Assembly: GCA_017457345.1 (NCBI GenBank)
Contig: JAFTHR010000165.1
Span: forward strand, 1-9,907
Origin: Clostridia bacterium
Lineage (GTDB): Bacteria; Bacillota; Clostridia; Christensenellales; Borkfalkiaceae
Direction: 5' to 3'
DNA: 9,907 bases
Shown: positions 1 to 7,646 of the stretch, in pieces
Layout: every line of letters begins with the position of its first letter
Numbering within the stretch: the stretch's first letter is position 1
Notes under the pieces: generated by a model
What the model was told of the DNA's origin: nothing
Database searches by the model: none
What the model saw: only the letters and a program-made list of their open reading frames with translations
Position numbers and translations under genes: made by a program

Positions 1-1365
1 GGTGATGGCGTCACGCTGGACGCGGTTTGGGAAGCGAACACGAACACGTTGAACTTTAACGCAACCGGCGGCTCGGGCGTGATGAATGCAATGAGCATGA
101 AAACGGACGAAACCAAGGCGTTGACGGCAAATGCGTTCACGAGAGCAGGATATACCTTCGAAGGCTGGGCGACTAGTGAAAACGGCGAAGTGGTATACGA
201 AAACGGTGCAAACTACACTATGGGCACGGAAAGCGGATACACGCTGTACGCCGTTTGGTCGATAAATACCAACGTACTTAAATTTAACGCAAACGGCGGT
301 ACGGGCACAATGGATGCGCTTCAAATCAAAACGGGCGCAAAGAAATTGCTTACCGAAAACGCGTTCACCAAAGAAGGGTACGTGTTCCTTGGCTGGGCAA
401 CAAGCGCTAGCGGCGCGGTCGCTTACGAAGACGGTGCGGAATACACCATGGGCACGGAAAGCGAATACACGTTGTACGCCGTTTGGGGAGAGGCAATCAA
501 ACTTTACGTGTACTACGATACGTACGGATTGCCGCATAAGATTTACGAAATTGAGAAAGGCTCAACGATTACCCTTGAAGAATTGTATTCGGATAAGTAC
601 GTGACGGAAGATATTAAAACCTGTCCGATCTACAACGTGTATAGTGGTTGGAGAACGGGATACTTCACGCACTGGGCGTATGAAAACAATACTCGTCAAG
701 ATACGTTCCGTATGGTAATGGAAGATATCGATACGGCAGGGCAAGAATCCGTTTCGATTATCGCAAGATACGGCAGTACGTCAACCCATAATTACTTATC
801 CCATTCGAACGGCACGTACACGGCTTGCCCTGGCGGCTTGGGCGGTGTGGCATACGACCTTGACACAGAAAAGAACGTTGGCTCTTATCAAGCGACCATC
901 ACGGTTCAAAAAGGCGCTGAGGGTGAAGTGGGTATCGCGTTCAATATGTTTATGTCGAACGATAAGGATCAGTCGCAAAAAGTTGGCGATAACTACTATT
1001 ACGCAGCATTTCTTCCCAAGGACCATTCTTTCGTAATCGGCTACGTTGAAAACGGCACTTGGGGCGGCACGGTTGGCACGAATTTGGCGTACGCAGGGTA
1101 TGGTGACGTTCCTGAATTCTTCGATGGCTACTACGGTCTGTTGGGCGCGGGTGTAACGGCAACGTTCACGCTTCGCGTGGAAGTATCGGCGGGTAAAGTA
1201 GAAATGTTCGTTTCGAATTTTGGTGGCGAACAAACGGCGGAAGTGAAAGTTTTCACCTACGAAAACGAAGCATTAGGCAAAGACGGTTATAGCGGCTGGG
1301 GTGTCCGTGCTTGGGGCGCGCAATACACGTATAGCAACGTACAATACACCGCGAACGGACAATAA
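1..1365 (+). CDS. Secreted/cell-surface InlB-repeat protein, 5' end outside window
   Basis: The frame is open from base 1 to a TAA at 1363-1365 (454 residues visible), so the true start is upstream; the ATG and TTG codons inside the segment are not starts. Residues 1-12 are the end of one Listeria-Bacteroides (InlB B-type, Flg_new-like) repeat. Residues 13-88 and 89-164 are two full 76-residue repeats with the family hallmarks FNA(T/N)GG, GYxFxGWATS and YTLYAVW. Residues about 165-260 form a linker or small domain, and about 265-454 look like a beta-sandwich ending in a VRAWGAQYTYSNVQ-type strand, as in LamG or levanase-type carbohydrate-binding modules (inference). There is no LPXTG motif and no C-terminal membrane helix, so attachment, if any, must depend on the unseen N-terminal part. 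Such repeats are common in secreted adhesins and surface enzymes of Bacillota. It is probably co-transcribed with the phosphoesterase gene 13 nt downstream. The exact function cannot be told from this part. Confidence 0.85.
   Translation, partial: GDGVTLDAVWEANTNTLNFNATGGSGVMNAMSMKTDETKALTANAFTRAGYTFEGWATSENGEVVYENGANYTMGTESGYTLYAVWSINTNVLKFNANGGTGTMDALQIKTGAKKLLTENAFTKEGYVFLGWATSASGAVAYEDGAEYTMGTESEYTLYAVWGEAIKLYVYYDTYGLPHKIYEIEKGSTITLEELYSDKYVTEDIKTCPIYNVYSGWRTGYFTHWAYENNTRQDTFRMVMEDIDTAGQESVSIIARYGSTSTHNYLSHSNGTYTACPGGLGGVAYDLDTEKNVGSYQATITVQKGAEGEVGIAFNMFMSNDKDQSQKVGDNYYYAAFLPKDHSFVIGYVENGTWGGTVGTNLAYAGYGDVPEFFDGYYGLLGAGVTATFTLRVEVSAGKVEMFVSNFGGEQTAEVKVFTYENEALGKDGYSGWGVRAWGAQYTYSNVQYTANGQ
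37..492 (+). repeat. Two tandem 228-bp InlB-type coding repeats
   Basis: Two units of equal length (37-264 and 265-492, 76 codons each) begin with an Asn-Thr-Asn codon run and end after the Ala-Val-Trp codons. Their DNA is alike as well as their protein: the segment coding for MGTES.YTLYAVW is almost identical in both. A third, partial copy ends at about base 30, so the array continues upstream. Tandem DNA similarity of this kind allows copy number to change by recombination or slippage. Confidence 0.85.
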
Positions 1366-1370
1366 GGAGG
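1364..1370 (+). promoter_or_regulatory. Ribosome binding site overlapping the upstream stop
   Basis: AAGGAGG shares its first two bases with the TAA stop of the preceding gene and lies 8 nt before ATG 1379. It fixes the start of the phosphoesterase at 1379 rather than at the in-frame upstream codon at 1301, which would overlap the preceding gene, has no such site and would place 26 polar residues ahead of a good signal peptide. The arrangement suggests translational coupling in an operon. Confidence 0.85.
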
Positions 1371-1378
1371 AAAAAGTA

Positions 1379-4300
1379 ATGAAAAAGAATAAAATTATTG
1401 CAACCACGTTAGCATCCGCGCTTGGCGTTAGCCTTGCGTTTAGCACGGTTGCAAATCTTCTTCCGAATATCGAATTAGCAGAAGCGGCGGCGGCAACGTA
1501 TAGCCGTGCGGCTGGATACACGTATGAAATCGACGAAGATTTGAAAGGTTCTCCTGATACGTTTGAAGCGTGGATTTTCCTTAATGCTAATTCCAAGGGC
1601 GGCACCATTATGGGGAACGCCTGCAACGAATACTCCAGAAACGGTGCGTACAAATACCACACCGTGAACTGGGAAGTGACGCCGAACGGTTATATGCGCG
1701 TGGAATGGGATGACACGGCAACGCAAACCGAAACGGCGTATGATCCCGCAAATGATGCGCGTGGCTCACGAGCAAATCTTGCACACACCTTTGCGAGCGG
1801 TGCAAGTTTAAAGGACGGAAAGTGGCACCACGTGGCGGTTGTACGTACGAATACGGACTTTAAGTATTATTTAGACGGCACGTTAACCGAAACGTATACC
1901 GTGGCTTCTACGCCTGCAATTAGTACCGATCAAATGGTGATTGGCTCGGATAACTCCGGTTGGTTGACAACTGGTAATGCAGGGAAAACGCCGTTCGACG
2001 GGGCAATCTCGCAAATCACGGTGTACGAAGGTGCGGCAAGTGCGGAACAAATCGCAAAAGACGCTTATAGACCTGGTGGCAGCACGAACTATATCAACCG
2101 TTCCATTACCCAAGCGGACGATATTTCCCCGAACGCTGAACTGATGGGCAACTGGAATTTAGGTTCAACTTGGACGCAAGCAGTTGTGCCGAACACCTGC
2201 CTTGGCGGACCTAGTGCTTCGCTTGCAACAACGGAAACGTTCGTGCCGTTGGATATGCCTGAGGCAAACGAATACGACTATGCGTTCGTTGCGATTCCGG
2301 ATATTCAATACATGACGCGTCAATGGCCCGATCGTGCAAAGAATGCCATGAACTGGCTTGCGAGCGTAAAAGATACGTACAACATCCAATTTGCAATGCA
2401 ACTTGGCGACCTTGCGGATACCGGTTGGGTAGAATGGGAATATAAAAACGCGTACGAAGCGATGAATATCCTTACGGATGCGGGAATCCCTTGGTCGTTT
2501 GTTCCCGGCAATCACGACTATAACAATAGCAGTTTGAACTATGAAAACGCCGTAGTGAAAGAAAAAGGCGGTCGTGTGACCGACTATTTGGATAAATGGT
2601 TCCCTGTTAATAACACAACGGTGACGGGCTACTATCAAGGTCCGTACTCGTCGTGCGACGGCGGTGCGGGCGAGCCGAACGGCTATCAAGGTGCGGTAGC
2701 GCAAAACTATACGTTCTCTACGCCGCTTTCCGTTAAAGGGCATAGCACGTTGCCTGGGTTTGGCGGTGTGTATGAAGCCGATTCGATGGGCAACAACTAT
2801 TATTTGTATGATGCAAAGGATCGAAACGGCAACGTCATTGCGGAATATCTCGTAATGAACCTGGAATATCAACCTCGGAAATCGGTGCTTCGTTGGATGA
2901 ACCGTATTATTGATAGATATCCCGAACGCCGTGTTATTATCACGTCGCACAATATCGTGTGTCCGGACGGTAATTTCTTGCCGGGGGTCGGTGCGGTGAC
3001 GGACGTCACTCCTTCGCAAATTGCCTTCAATCAAGCGTATAACGTGAACGAAAACGTATTCTTAACGCTTAGCGGTCACGAATGTACGGACGATATTATT
3101 CGCCGCATGGACTACGGTCAAAACGGCAACAAGATCACGTCTATGTTGATTGACCATCAAGATGCGAAAGACCAGAATGAAACTACGGCATGGAACGCAA
3201 CGAATTCGACCACGGGTGAAGCAACCGGTGCGAGTGCCGTTCGCTATACAGGTCAAGATATCCTGGCTATCTTCTTCGTGAACGAAGAAACGAAAGAGAT
3301 TATCGTGCGTGATGTTTCGCCTGAGAACATACAACGTGGGCAAAATTCGGCGTGGAATATCCAAAATCAATTCACCTTCTCGTTTGCAGATGAAAACAAC
3401 CCTGCAATCGGCGGCGTAAAAACCACCGTTACGGGTACGGTGAAAAACGTTGTAGATGGCGCGGTTGCCGGTGCAACGGTTAAAGTGAAAGGTACGTCTC
3501 TTTCGGCAACTACGGCGGCAAACGGCTCGTTCTCGATTGCGGGCGTTGATGCAGGTAAAGATGCAACCCTTATCGTGACGAAAGATGGCTACGAAGAATC
3601 CTTAACGGAAGTTTCGGCAAGCACGCTCAAAGGCGCAACCACGGCTCTTGGAAACGTTTCGATTAACCTTCCTTCCATGAGTTCGGGCACGTTTGCTTCG
3701 AGCGGCGAATTGCTTGCGAATAACTCCGTAGAAGTCACTCGAACGCTAGATGGCATCCTGTTTAAACTTTCCGGCACGCGTGCGCTAAAAGGATTAGTGG
3801 AAGTGTACGTGACCGTTGGCGAAAAATCAACGCTAACGAGCGTTTGGGATGCGGCTAATACTAGTATGATTAGATTCGACTTCACGGGCGGCGGTATTTT
3901 GAACCAAACGTCCCTAGCATTTAATAACGCTACGGCGTTTAACGCTGATGGGATTGCAAGCAAGATGCATTATAATGATGCAACGCAAGGCTATTCGGGC
4001 GAATTCCTCGTGCCGTATTCGTGGTTCTCGCAATACGGATTAACAATGAACCCGACCGACGATTTCTATATCGGTCTTGCACAAAATATGCCGTATGAAA
4101 ATACTGGCTCTTGGACGTGGGTATGCAATGGTACAACTGTTAACGCGGCTAATCCTTCCACGTATGCGAAAGTGACGGCAAAGAACCGCTTTACAACCTT
4201 CACAGGAGACGTGGAGACGGTACTTTTACAAGGTACGGCAACGGTAGAAGATTTCGGCGCGGCTAGCGGCGTAACGGTTGCGGCAGGCGGCTACTCTACC

Positions 4301-5908
4301 AAAACGAGTTCTACGGGTTCTTGGTACTTAGAGATTCCGCTTGAAACGGCACAAGCAGGGTTCAATTTAACCTACGACGGCACGGCAGTTGTTTCGAAAG
4401 CGACAACCGTTCCGGCAAATCAATTTACAAGTGCAACAACGTACACGGATAACGTGGTGTTAGAGCCTAGATACGTCACGTTGAACGTGAGTCCCACGAA
4501 CGTGGCAAACGGCGATCTTAGCGGTGCAACCGTTTCGCTTGGCGCAAACCAAGCAAGCGTGGCGGCTGGGAAAGCAACGTTTGAAAACGTATACGCAGGG
4601 CAAACCTACGAAATAAGCGTGGCAAAAGAAGGTTTTGAAACGGCTTCCGCAACCTTTAATCCCGCAACCTATTCGATTAGTGATTTGAATGCGGGCACGG
4701 TGGCGTTTAACGTGGACGTTCCGCTTGCGTATCAAAACCTTTACACAACGAACTTCGGTGCAAGCGACTCTTCGTGGGTTCCTACGGCAACCCGTTCGGC
4801 AAGCGGCTTACAAGTAAAACTTACGTCCGCGGACGCGTTTGCAAGCGGTGAACTTATCAACGTTTATATTGACACGGGTAACGATATTGCTATGACGCGC
4901 GACGCAACGGACTATCGTTTCCAAATCTCTTCTACGGGGGCTGTGACCGTAACGTCGGGTGTTAACGACACGGCGGTAGCAACCGCAACGGGTGTGTATG
5001 CAACCGTTTCTAGCGCGGCAAGCGGCTCGGAAGTAGTGCTTTACGTACCGTACTCCTTCTATGGCGGAACGGCAGCAGACGCAGTTGGCTTTGCGTTCAC
5101 GGCAAAAGGCGTGACCGAAGCGGTGACGCGTGGTGGTAACAACTCGGAACTTGCTGGTGCTTATTACTCGACCAGTTCGTACGTTCGCGAAGGTATCCCT
5201 GCAGACTACATCCGTATGGGCTTGGATGGCAACGTATTCTGGAGTTTGTCGAATGGTAGAGCGGCGGAAGAATCCGTTCAAAACTGGCACGTCCGTTTCG
5301 GTGAAGGTATCGGCTACTACGTGACTGCGGATGACGTTGTTGTTCCTACGATTGATTACGCGGCTGGCGACGTTGTTCACGGCAATATCAAACGTGAAAA
5401 CGGTAAGATGATCTTCGAATTCGTGACACGCGGTGATATGACTGGTCTTGGTGCGGCAGGCTCGCAACACGCGATCCGTGTATGCTTCGACGTTGTGACT
5501 GGGCAAGCGGTACACAAGGCTGCTGATGCGGTTATTAGAATGTATCTTGACGGTACGGTTGTTTACAGAGCGAAATCGGCTTGGGGTGCAGACGAAGATA
5601 TTTCGTGGTTCAACAAGTCGCAAGGGACGACTCTTGCAACGAAGGCTACGGTGAAATCGTACACTTCCACCGATTTGAAACTGAACTACTTGTACTACGA
5701 ATTCGACTTGTCGCAACTTGGCAGCACCACGGCAACGTACGGTCTCCATATGAGAGAAACCTACGAGACGGCTGGTGGTAGTGGTGATACGGGTTACGTA
5801 CATCAAAACACCACGGGTTCGTGGGTATACTGGTGGTACGGTGACGACTCCGCTTACTATCGTTCGTATGCAGACGGCACGTTCGACTGGGCGAAGAGTA
5901 ACGGCTAA
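1379..5908 (+). CDS. Secreted multidomain LamG/metallophosphoesterase protein
   Basis: This 1509-residue protein opens with MKKNK, a hydrophobic stretch (about 6-31) and a likely signal-peptidase site near AEA-AAA (34-39). Residues about 45-232 match a LamG/concanavalin-like fold (TFEAWIF, DGKWHHVAVVR, YYLDGTL, FDGAISQITVYEG). Residues about 298-670 form a calcineurin-like phosphoesterase domain: PDIQ (307-310), GDLAD (343-347), GNHD (377-380), SHN (523-525) and SGHEC (565-569). Metal binding by D308, D344, N378, H379, H524 and H567 is expected from the family. Two positions differ from the classic DxH and GHxH motifs: Q310 and C569. Further on are a carboxypeptidase-regulatory-like module (about 682-760), a beta-domain (about 770-940), two more CarboxypepD_reg/CNA-B-like modules (about 945-1030 and 1031-1113), and two further beta-domains (about 1118-1250 and 1300-1509). 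No LPXTG or C-terminal helix is seen, so the protein is released or held non-covalently. Substrate is unknown; a phosphodiester or phosphomonoester at the cell surface, such as teichoic acid, nucleotides or a host glycan phosphate, is possible. A terminator follows. Confidence 0.85.
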   Translation: MKKNKIIATTLASALGVSLAFSTVANLLPNIELAEAAAATYSRAAGYTYEIDEDLKGSPDTFEAWIFLNANSKGGTIMGNACNEYSRNGAYKYHTVNWEVTPNGYMRVEWDDTATQTETAYDPANDARGSRANLAHTFASGASLKDGKWHHVAVVRTNTDFKYYLDGTLTETYTVASTPAISTDQMVIGSDNSGWLTTGNAGKTPFDGAISQITVYEGAASAEQIAKDAYRPGGSTNYINRSITQADDISPNAELMGNWNLGSTWTQAVVPNTCLGGPSASLATTETFVPLDMPEANEYDYAFVAIPDIQYMTRQWPDRAKNAMNWLASVKDTYNIQFAMQLGDLADTGWVEWEYKNAYEAMNILTDAGIPWSFVPGNHDYNNSSLNYENAVVKEKGGRVTDYLDKWFPVNNTTVTGYYQGPYSSCDGGAGEPNGYQGAVAQNYTFSTPLSVKGHSTLPGFGGVYEADSMGNNYYLYDAKDRNGNVIAEYLVMNLEYQPRKSVLRWMNRIIDRYPERRVIITSHNIVCPDGNFLPGVGAVTDVTPSQIAFNQAYNVNENVFLTLSGHECTDDIIRRMDYGQNGNKITSMLIDHQDAKDQNETTAWNATNSTTGEATGASAVRYTGQDILAIFFVNEETKEIIVRDVSPENIQRGQNSAWNIQNQFTFSFADENNPAIGGVKTTVTGTVKNVVDGAVAGATVKVKGTSLSATTAANGSFSIAGVDAGKDATLIVTKDGYEESLTEVSASTLKGATTALGNVSINLPSMSSGTFASSGELLANNSVEVTRTLDGILFKLSGTRALKGLVEVYVTVGEKSTLTSVWDAANTSMIRFDFTGGGILNQTSLAFNNATAFNADGIASKMHYNDATQGYSGEFLVPYSWFSQYGLTMNPTDDFYIGLAQNMPYENTGSWTWVCNGTTVNAANPSTYAKVTAKNRFTTFTGDVETVLLQGTATVEDFGAASGVTVAAGGYSTKTSSTGSWYLEIPLETAQAGFNLTYDGTAVVSKATTVPANQFTSATTYTDNVVLEPRYVTLNVSPTNVANGDLSGATVSLGANQASVAAGKATFENVYAGQTYEISVAKEGFETASATFNPATYSISDLNAGTVAFNVDVPLAYQNLYTTNFGASDSSWVPTATRSASGLQVKLTSADAFASGELINVYIDTGNDIAMTRDATDYRFQISSTGAVTVTSGVNDTAVATATGVYATVSSAASGSEVVLYVPYSFYGGTAADAVGFAFTAKGVTEAVTRGGNNSELAGAYYSTSSYVREGIPADYIRMGLDGNVFWSLSNGRAAEESVQNWHVRFGEGIGYYVTADDVVVPTIDYAAGDVVHGNIKRENGKMIFEFVTRGDMTGLGAAGSQHAIRVCFDVVTGQAVHKAADAVIRMYLDGTVVYRAKSAWGADEDISWFNKSQGTTLATKATVKSYTSTDLKLNYLYYEFDLSQLGSTTATYGLHMRETYETAGGSGDTGYVHQNTTGSWVYWWYGDDSAYYRSYADGTFDWAKSNG

Positions 5909-5926
5909 GCCAAACAACTAAAAAAG

Positions 5927-5957
5927 AACGGCACTCCTTTTAGGAGTGTCGTTTTTT
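5927..5957 (+). terminator. Rho-independent terminator of the surface-protein operon
   Basis: A 12-bp stem (5927-5938 with 5942-5953, one G-T pair) closes a TTT loop and runs into a six-T tract (5952-5957). A preceding A-run could pair with the T-run and let it act on the other strand too. It starts 19 nt after the stop of the phosphoesterase gene. Confidence 0.9.
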
Positions 5958-6010
5958 CGTTCAATTAAAATTGTTTACACGCGCTGTGATGAAACGATTC
6001 GTTAAAGCGC

Positions 6011-6039
6011 TTGACAAAATGCATAAAAAAGTGTAAAAT
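6011..6039 (+). promoter_or_regulatory. Sigma-A-type promoter P1 of the glycosyltransferase operon
   Basis: A perfect -35 TTGACA (6011-6016), a 17-bp spacer and a -10 TAAAAT (6034-6039). Transcription would start near 6046 and give a leader of about 170 nt before the glycosyltransferase ATG. Confidence 0.8.
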
Positions 6040-6045
6040 AATAAA

Positions 6046-6168
6046 GTGTGTGCGATTGCACGAAATTAGCGGAAAAATTTAATGGGAAACTAGCCGAAAA
6101 GCGGTAAGTGCATAGGTTTTTATGACAAAAAACGGAACGCCTTAACTTGACGGCGCGCTCGCTAATTT
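6046..6168 (+). promoter_or_regulatory. Candidate structured 5' leader RNA, family not recognised
   Basis: The expected transcript from P1 starts with a small hairpin (GTGC 6050-6053 with GCAC 6058-6061, loop GATT). Directly after it, AAATTAGCG (6063-6071) is perfectly complementary to CGCTAATTT (6160-6168), closing an 88-nt domain. Inside are possible helices CCG/CGG (6094-6096 with 6102-6104), GTTTTT/AAAAAC (6116-6121 with 6128-6133) and CGCC/GGCG (6138-6141 with 6152-6155), and a purine-rich AATGGGAAAC segment (6081-6090). The layout resembles a riboswitch-like multi-helix junction, but I do not see the hallmark sequences of the common classes (c-di-GMP, cobalamin, TPP, SAM, FMN, lysine, glycine, glmS). 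It may be a new cis-regulatory element, a protein-binding leader or chance folding. Confidence 0.45.
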
Positions 6169-6176
6169 GTTATAAT
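6147..6176 (+). promoter_or_regulatory. Second promoter P2, embedded in the leader
   Basis: TTGACG (6147-6152), an 18-bp spacer and a perfect TATAAT (6171-6176). The start would lie near 6183, giving a short leader of about 36 nt with none of the upstream structure. Its spacer contains the 3' strand (6160-6168) of the 9-bp closing stem of the leader. Only sequence match supports it. Confidence 0.65.
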
Positions 6177-6218
6177 AGATAAGATGTAAAATAATCTTCA
6201 AGCACGAAGGAGAAAATT

Positions 6219-7646
6219 ATGCTAACAGACGTTTTAATCACTATTTACATTGTTCTTCTTGCCTTTACCACTTTTTACGCGGTGTACTACGCGTTCTTAG
6301 GGGTAATCGGTTTATTTATGCGTAAGCAAAAATATCCCATTGTTGAAGACAAGTTAAAGTTCTGTCTTTTTGTGCCTTGCCATAATGAACAAGACGTTAT
6401 CGCTGCAACGATCGAGAACTATGTAAAGCTTCAATATAACCCTGAATTATTCGACATTTACTTTATAGCGGATAACTGTACTGATGAAACGGCGAAAAGA
6501 GCAAGAGAGGCTATTGAAAAGTATGGGATGAAGAATTTCTACGTGATGGAAAGAAACGTAGACGATCCTATGAAAAAGGGTAAGCCCCACGCGTTGAACT
6601 GGGGGATTCAAACGTTAGAAGCGGGCGACGGATTTTATAAAAAGTACGATTTGTTTATGATTTTCGACGCGGATAACTTTACCGATTCGGACATTTTAAG
6701 ACACGTAAATAGCCAATATCTTTCCATTAAAGAAGAAAAACGCCCCGCGTTAATCCAAACCTATTTGGATAGTAAGAACAAGGACAATATGATTGCGCGT
6801 GGCTATTACGTTGCTTATCGTTTCACCAACGGTTTCTTCCAATTGCCTCGTTATAAACTTGGCCTTGTGCCTGGTATCGGTGGTACGGGCTTTGCCATTA
6901 CCACGGAGTTCTTAAACGAAATCGGCGGATTCCATTGTACTTCTTTGGTGGAAGATATGGAAATTCAAACGATTGCAACTTTGAAAGGTAGACGGATTGC
7001 GTATAACCATAACGTGAGAATTTACGACGAAAAGCCTACGGGTATTAAGGCTTCTGCGGTGCAAAAGACGCGTTGGTCTCAAGGGCATTGGTTCGTGTTC
7101 TTCAAGTTTGGTTGGCGTTTAATTTTGAAAATGTTTAATCCGAAAGAAATTAAGTTCTTCTTTAAACGTTTCGACTGTTTAATCTATTTAAGCTCGATTT
7201 TGTTGTTGTTTGCTTCTGGGCTTACGTTATTATACTCAATTGGCTTATTGATTGCAGGTATACGTCCTGATATCGTATATCTACCCACTATTATACTGTC
7301 GGTATTCTCTACGCTTTTGCTTCCCATTTCGTCTTTGTTAGACGGTAAGAAGAGAGAAAAGAAGAGAGTTTTGATTGACCTTATTCCAAACCTAATCGCA
7401 ACGTGGATTCACTCGGTGATCTATTACTATGCTTGTATCGTAGGCTTGCTTAAATGCCGCAACCAAAAAGTATGGAAAAAGACGCAACACAAAGTGACTT
7501 CAATGGAATCTACCGGTGTAGAGCTCGAAGAAGTAGAAGCGCCTGTTGAAACGGTAGAAGAAAGCGCGCCGAAAGCGGCGGAAATCTTACAGGAAATTGC
7601 GGCAACGGAAAACGAAGCGGAGAAAAGCAATTATGGACAAAATTAA
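6219..7646 (+). CDS. Membrane glycosyltransferase family 2, processive type
   Basis: This 475-residue inner-membrane enzyme should transfer sugars from a nucleotide-sugar donor to a growing surface polysaccharide. Start ATG 6219 is set by AAGGAG (6207-6212), 6 nt away. There is one N-terminal helix (about 5-33), then a GT-A catalytic domain (about 45-290) with the family signatures: VPCHNE (52-57), ADNCTD (84-89), DAD (150-152, metal/nucleotide binding), GGTGFAIT (221-228), ED (245-246, probable catalytic base) and QKTRW (282-286, the QxxRW motif of processive enzymes). Three further helices follow (about 320-347, 352-375, 391-411). This layout is shared by PgaC/IcaA poly-GlcNAc synthases, hyaluronan synthases and related GT2 enzymes. 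The last 45 residues are an unusual acidic tail rich in Glu, Val and Ala, of unknown role. The gene overlaps the epimerase gene by 14 nt. The sugar specificity cannot be read from the sequence; an N-acetylhexosamine donor is the best guess from context. Confidence 0.85.
   Translation: MLTDVLITIYIVLLAFTTFYAVYYAFLGVIGLFMRKQKYPIVEDKLKFCLFVPCHNEQDVIAATIENYVKLQYNPELFDIYFIADNCTDETAKRAREAIEKYGMKNFYVMERNVDDPMKKGKPHALNWGIQTLEAGDGFYKKYDLFMIFDADNFTDSDILRHVNSQYLSIKEEKRPALIQTYLDSKNKDNMIARGYYVAYRFTNGFFQLPRYKLGLVPGIGGTGFAITTEFLNEIGGFHCTSLVEDMEIQTIATLKGRRIAYNHNVRIYDEKPTGIKASAVQKTRWSQGHWFVFFKFGWRLILKMFNPKEIKFFFKRFDCLIYLSSILLLFASGLTLLYSIGLLIAGIRPDIVYLPTIILSVFSTLLLPISSLLDGKKREKKRVLIDLIPNLIATWIHSVIYYYACIVGLLKCRNQKVWKKTQHKVTSMESTGVELEEVEAPVETVEESAPKAAEILQEIAATENEAEKSNYGQN

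Noticed and set aside
1200..1365. LPXTG or C-terminal anchor in the InlB-repeat protein
   Set aside because: No LPXTG-like motif, hydrophobic helix or basic tail is found before the stop. The phosphoesterase protein lacks them as well.
1301..1378. Upstream start for the phosphoesterase gene
   Set aside because: It would overlap the preceding gene, has no ribosome binding site and puts polar residues ahead of a normal signal peptide; ATG 1379 has AAGGAGG at 8 nt.
4808..5917. Minus-strand open frame of 369 codons, and similar long minus-strand frames at 2165-3034 and 796-1233
   Set aside because: They lie fully opposite well-supported plus-strand genes, have unnatural Arg/His/Val-rich composition and no recognisable domain. 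They arise from the codon bias of the real genes.
6046..6168. Assignment of the leader to a c-di-GMP or cobalamin riboswitch
   Set aside because: The AATGGGAA segment faintly recalls cobalamin leaders and the GT2 context recalls c-di-GMP control, but the diagnostic conserved segments (the B12 box, the GACGCAAAGCC-type core) are missing.
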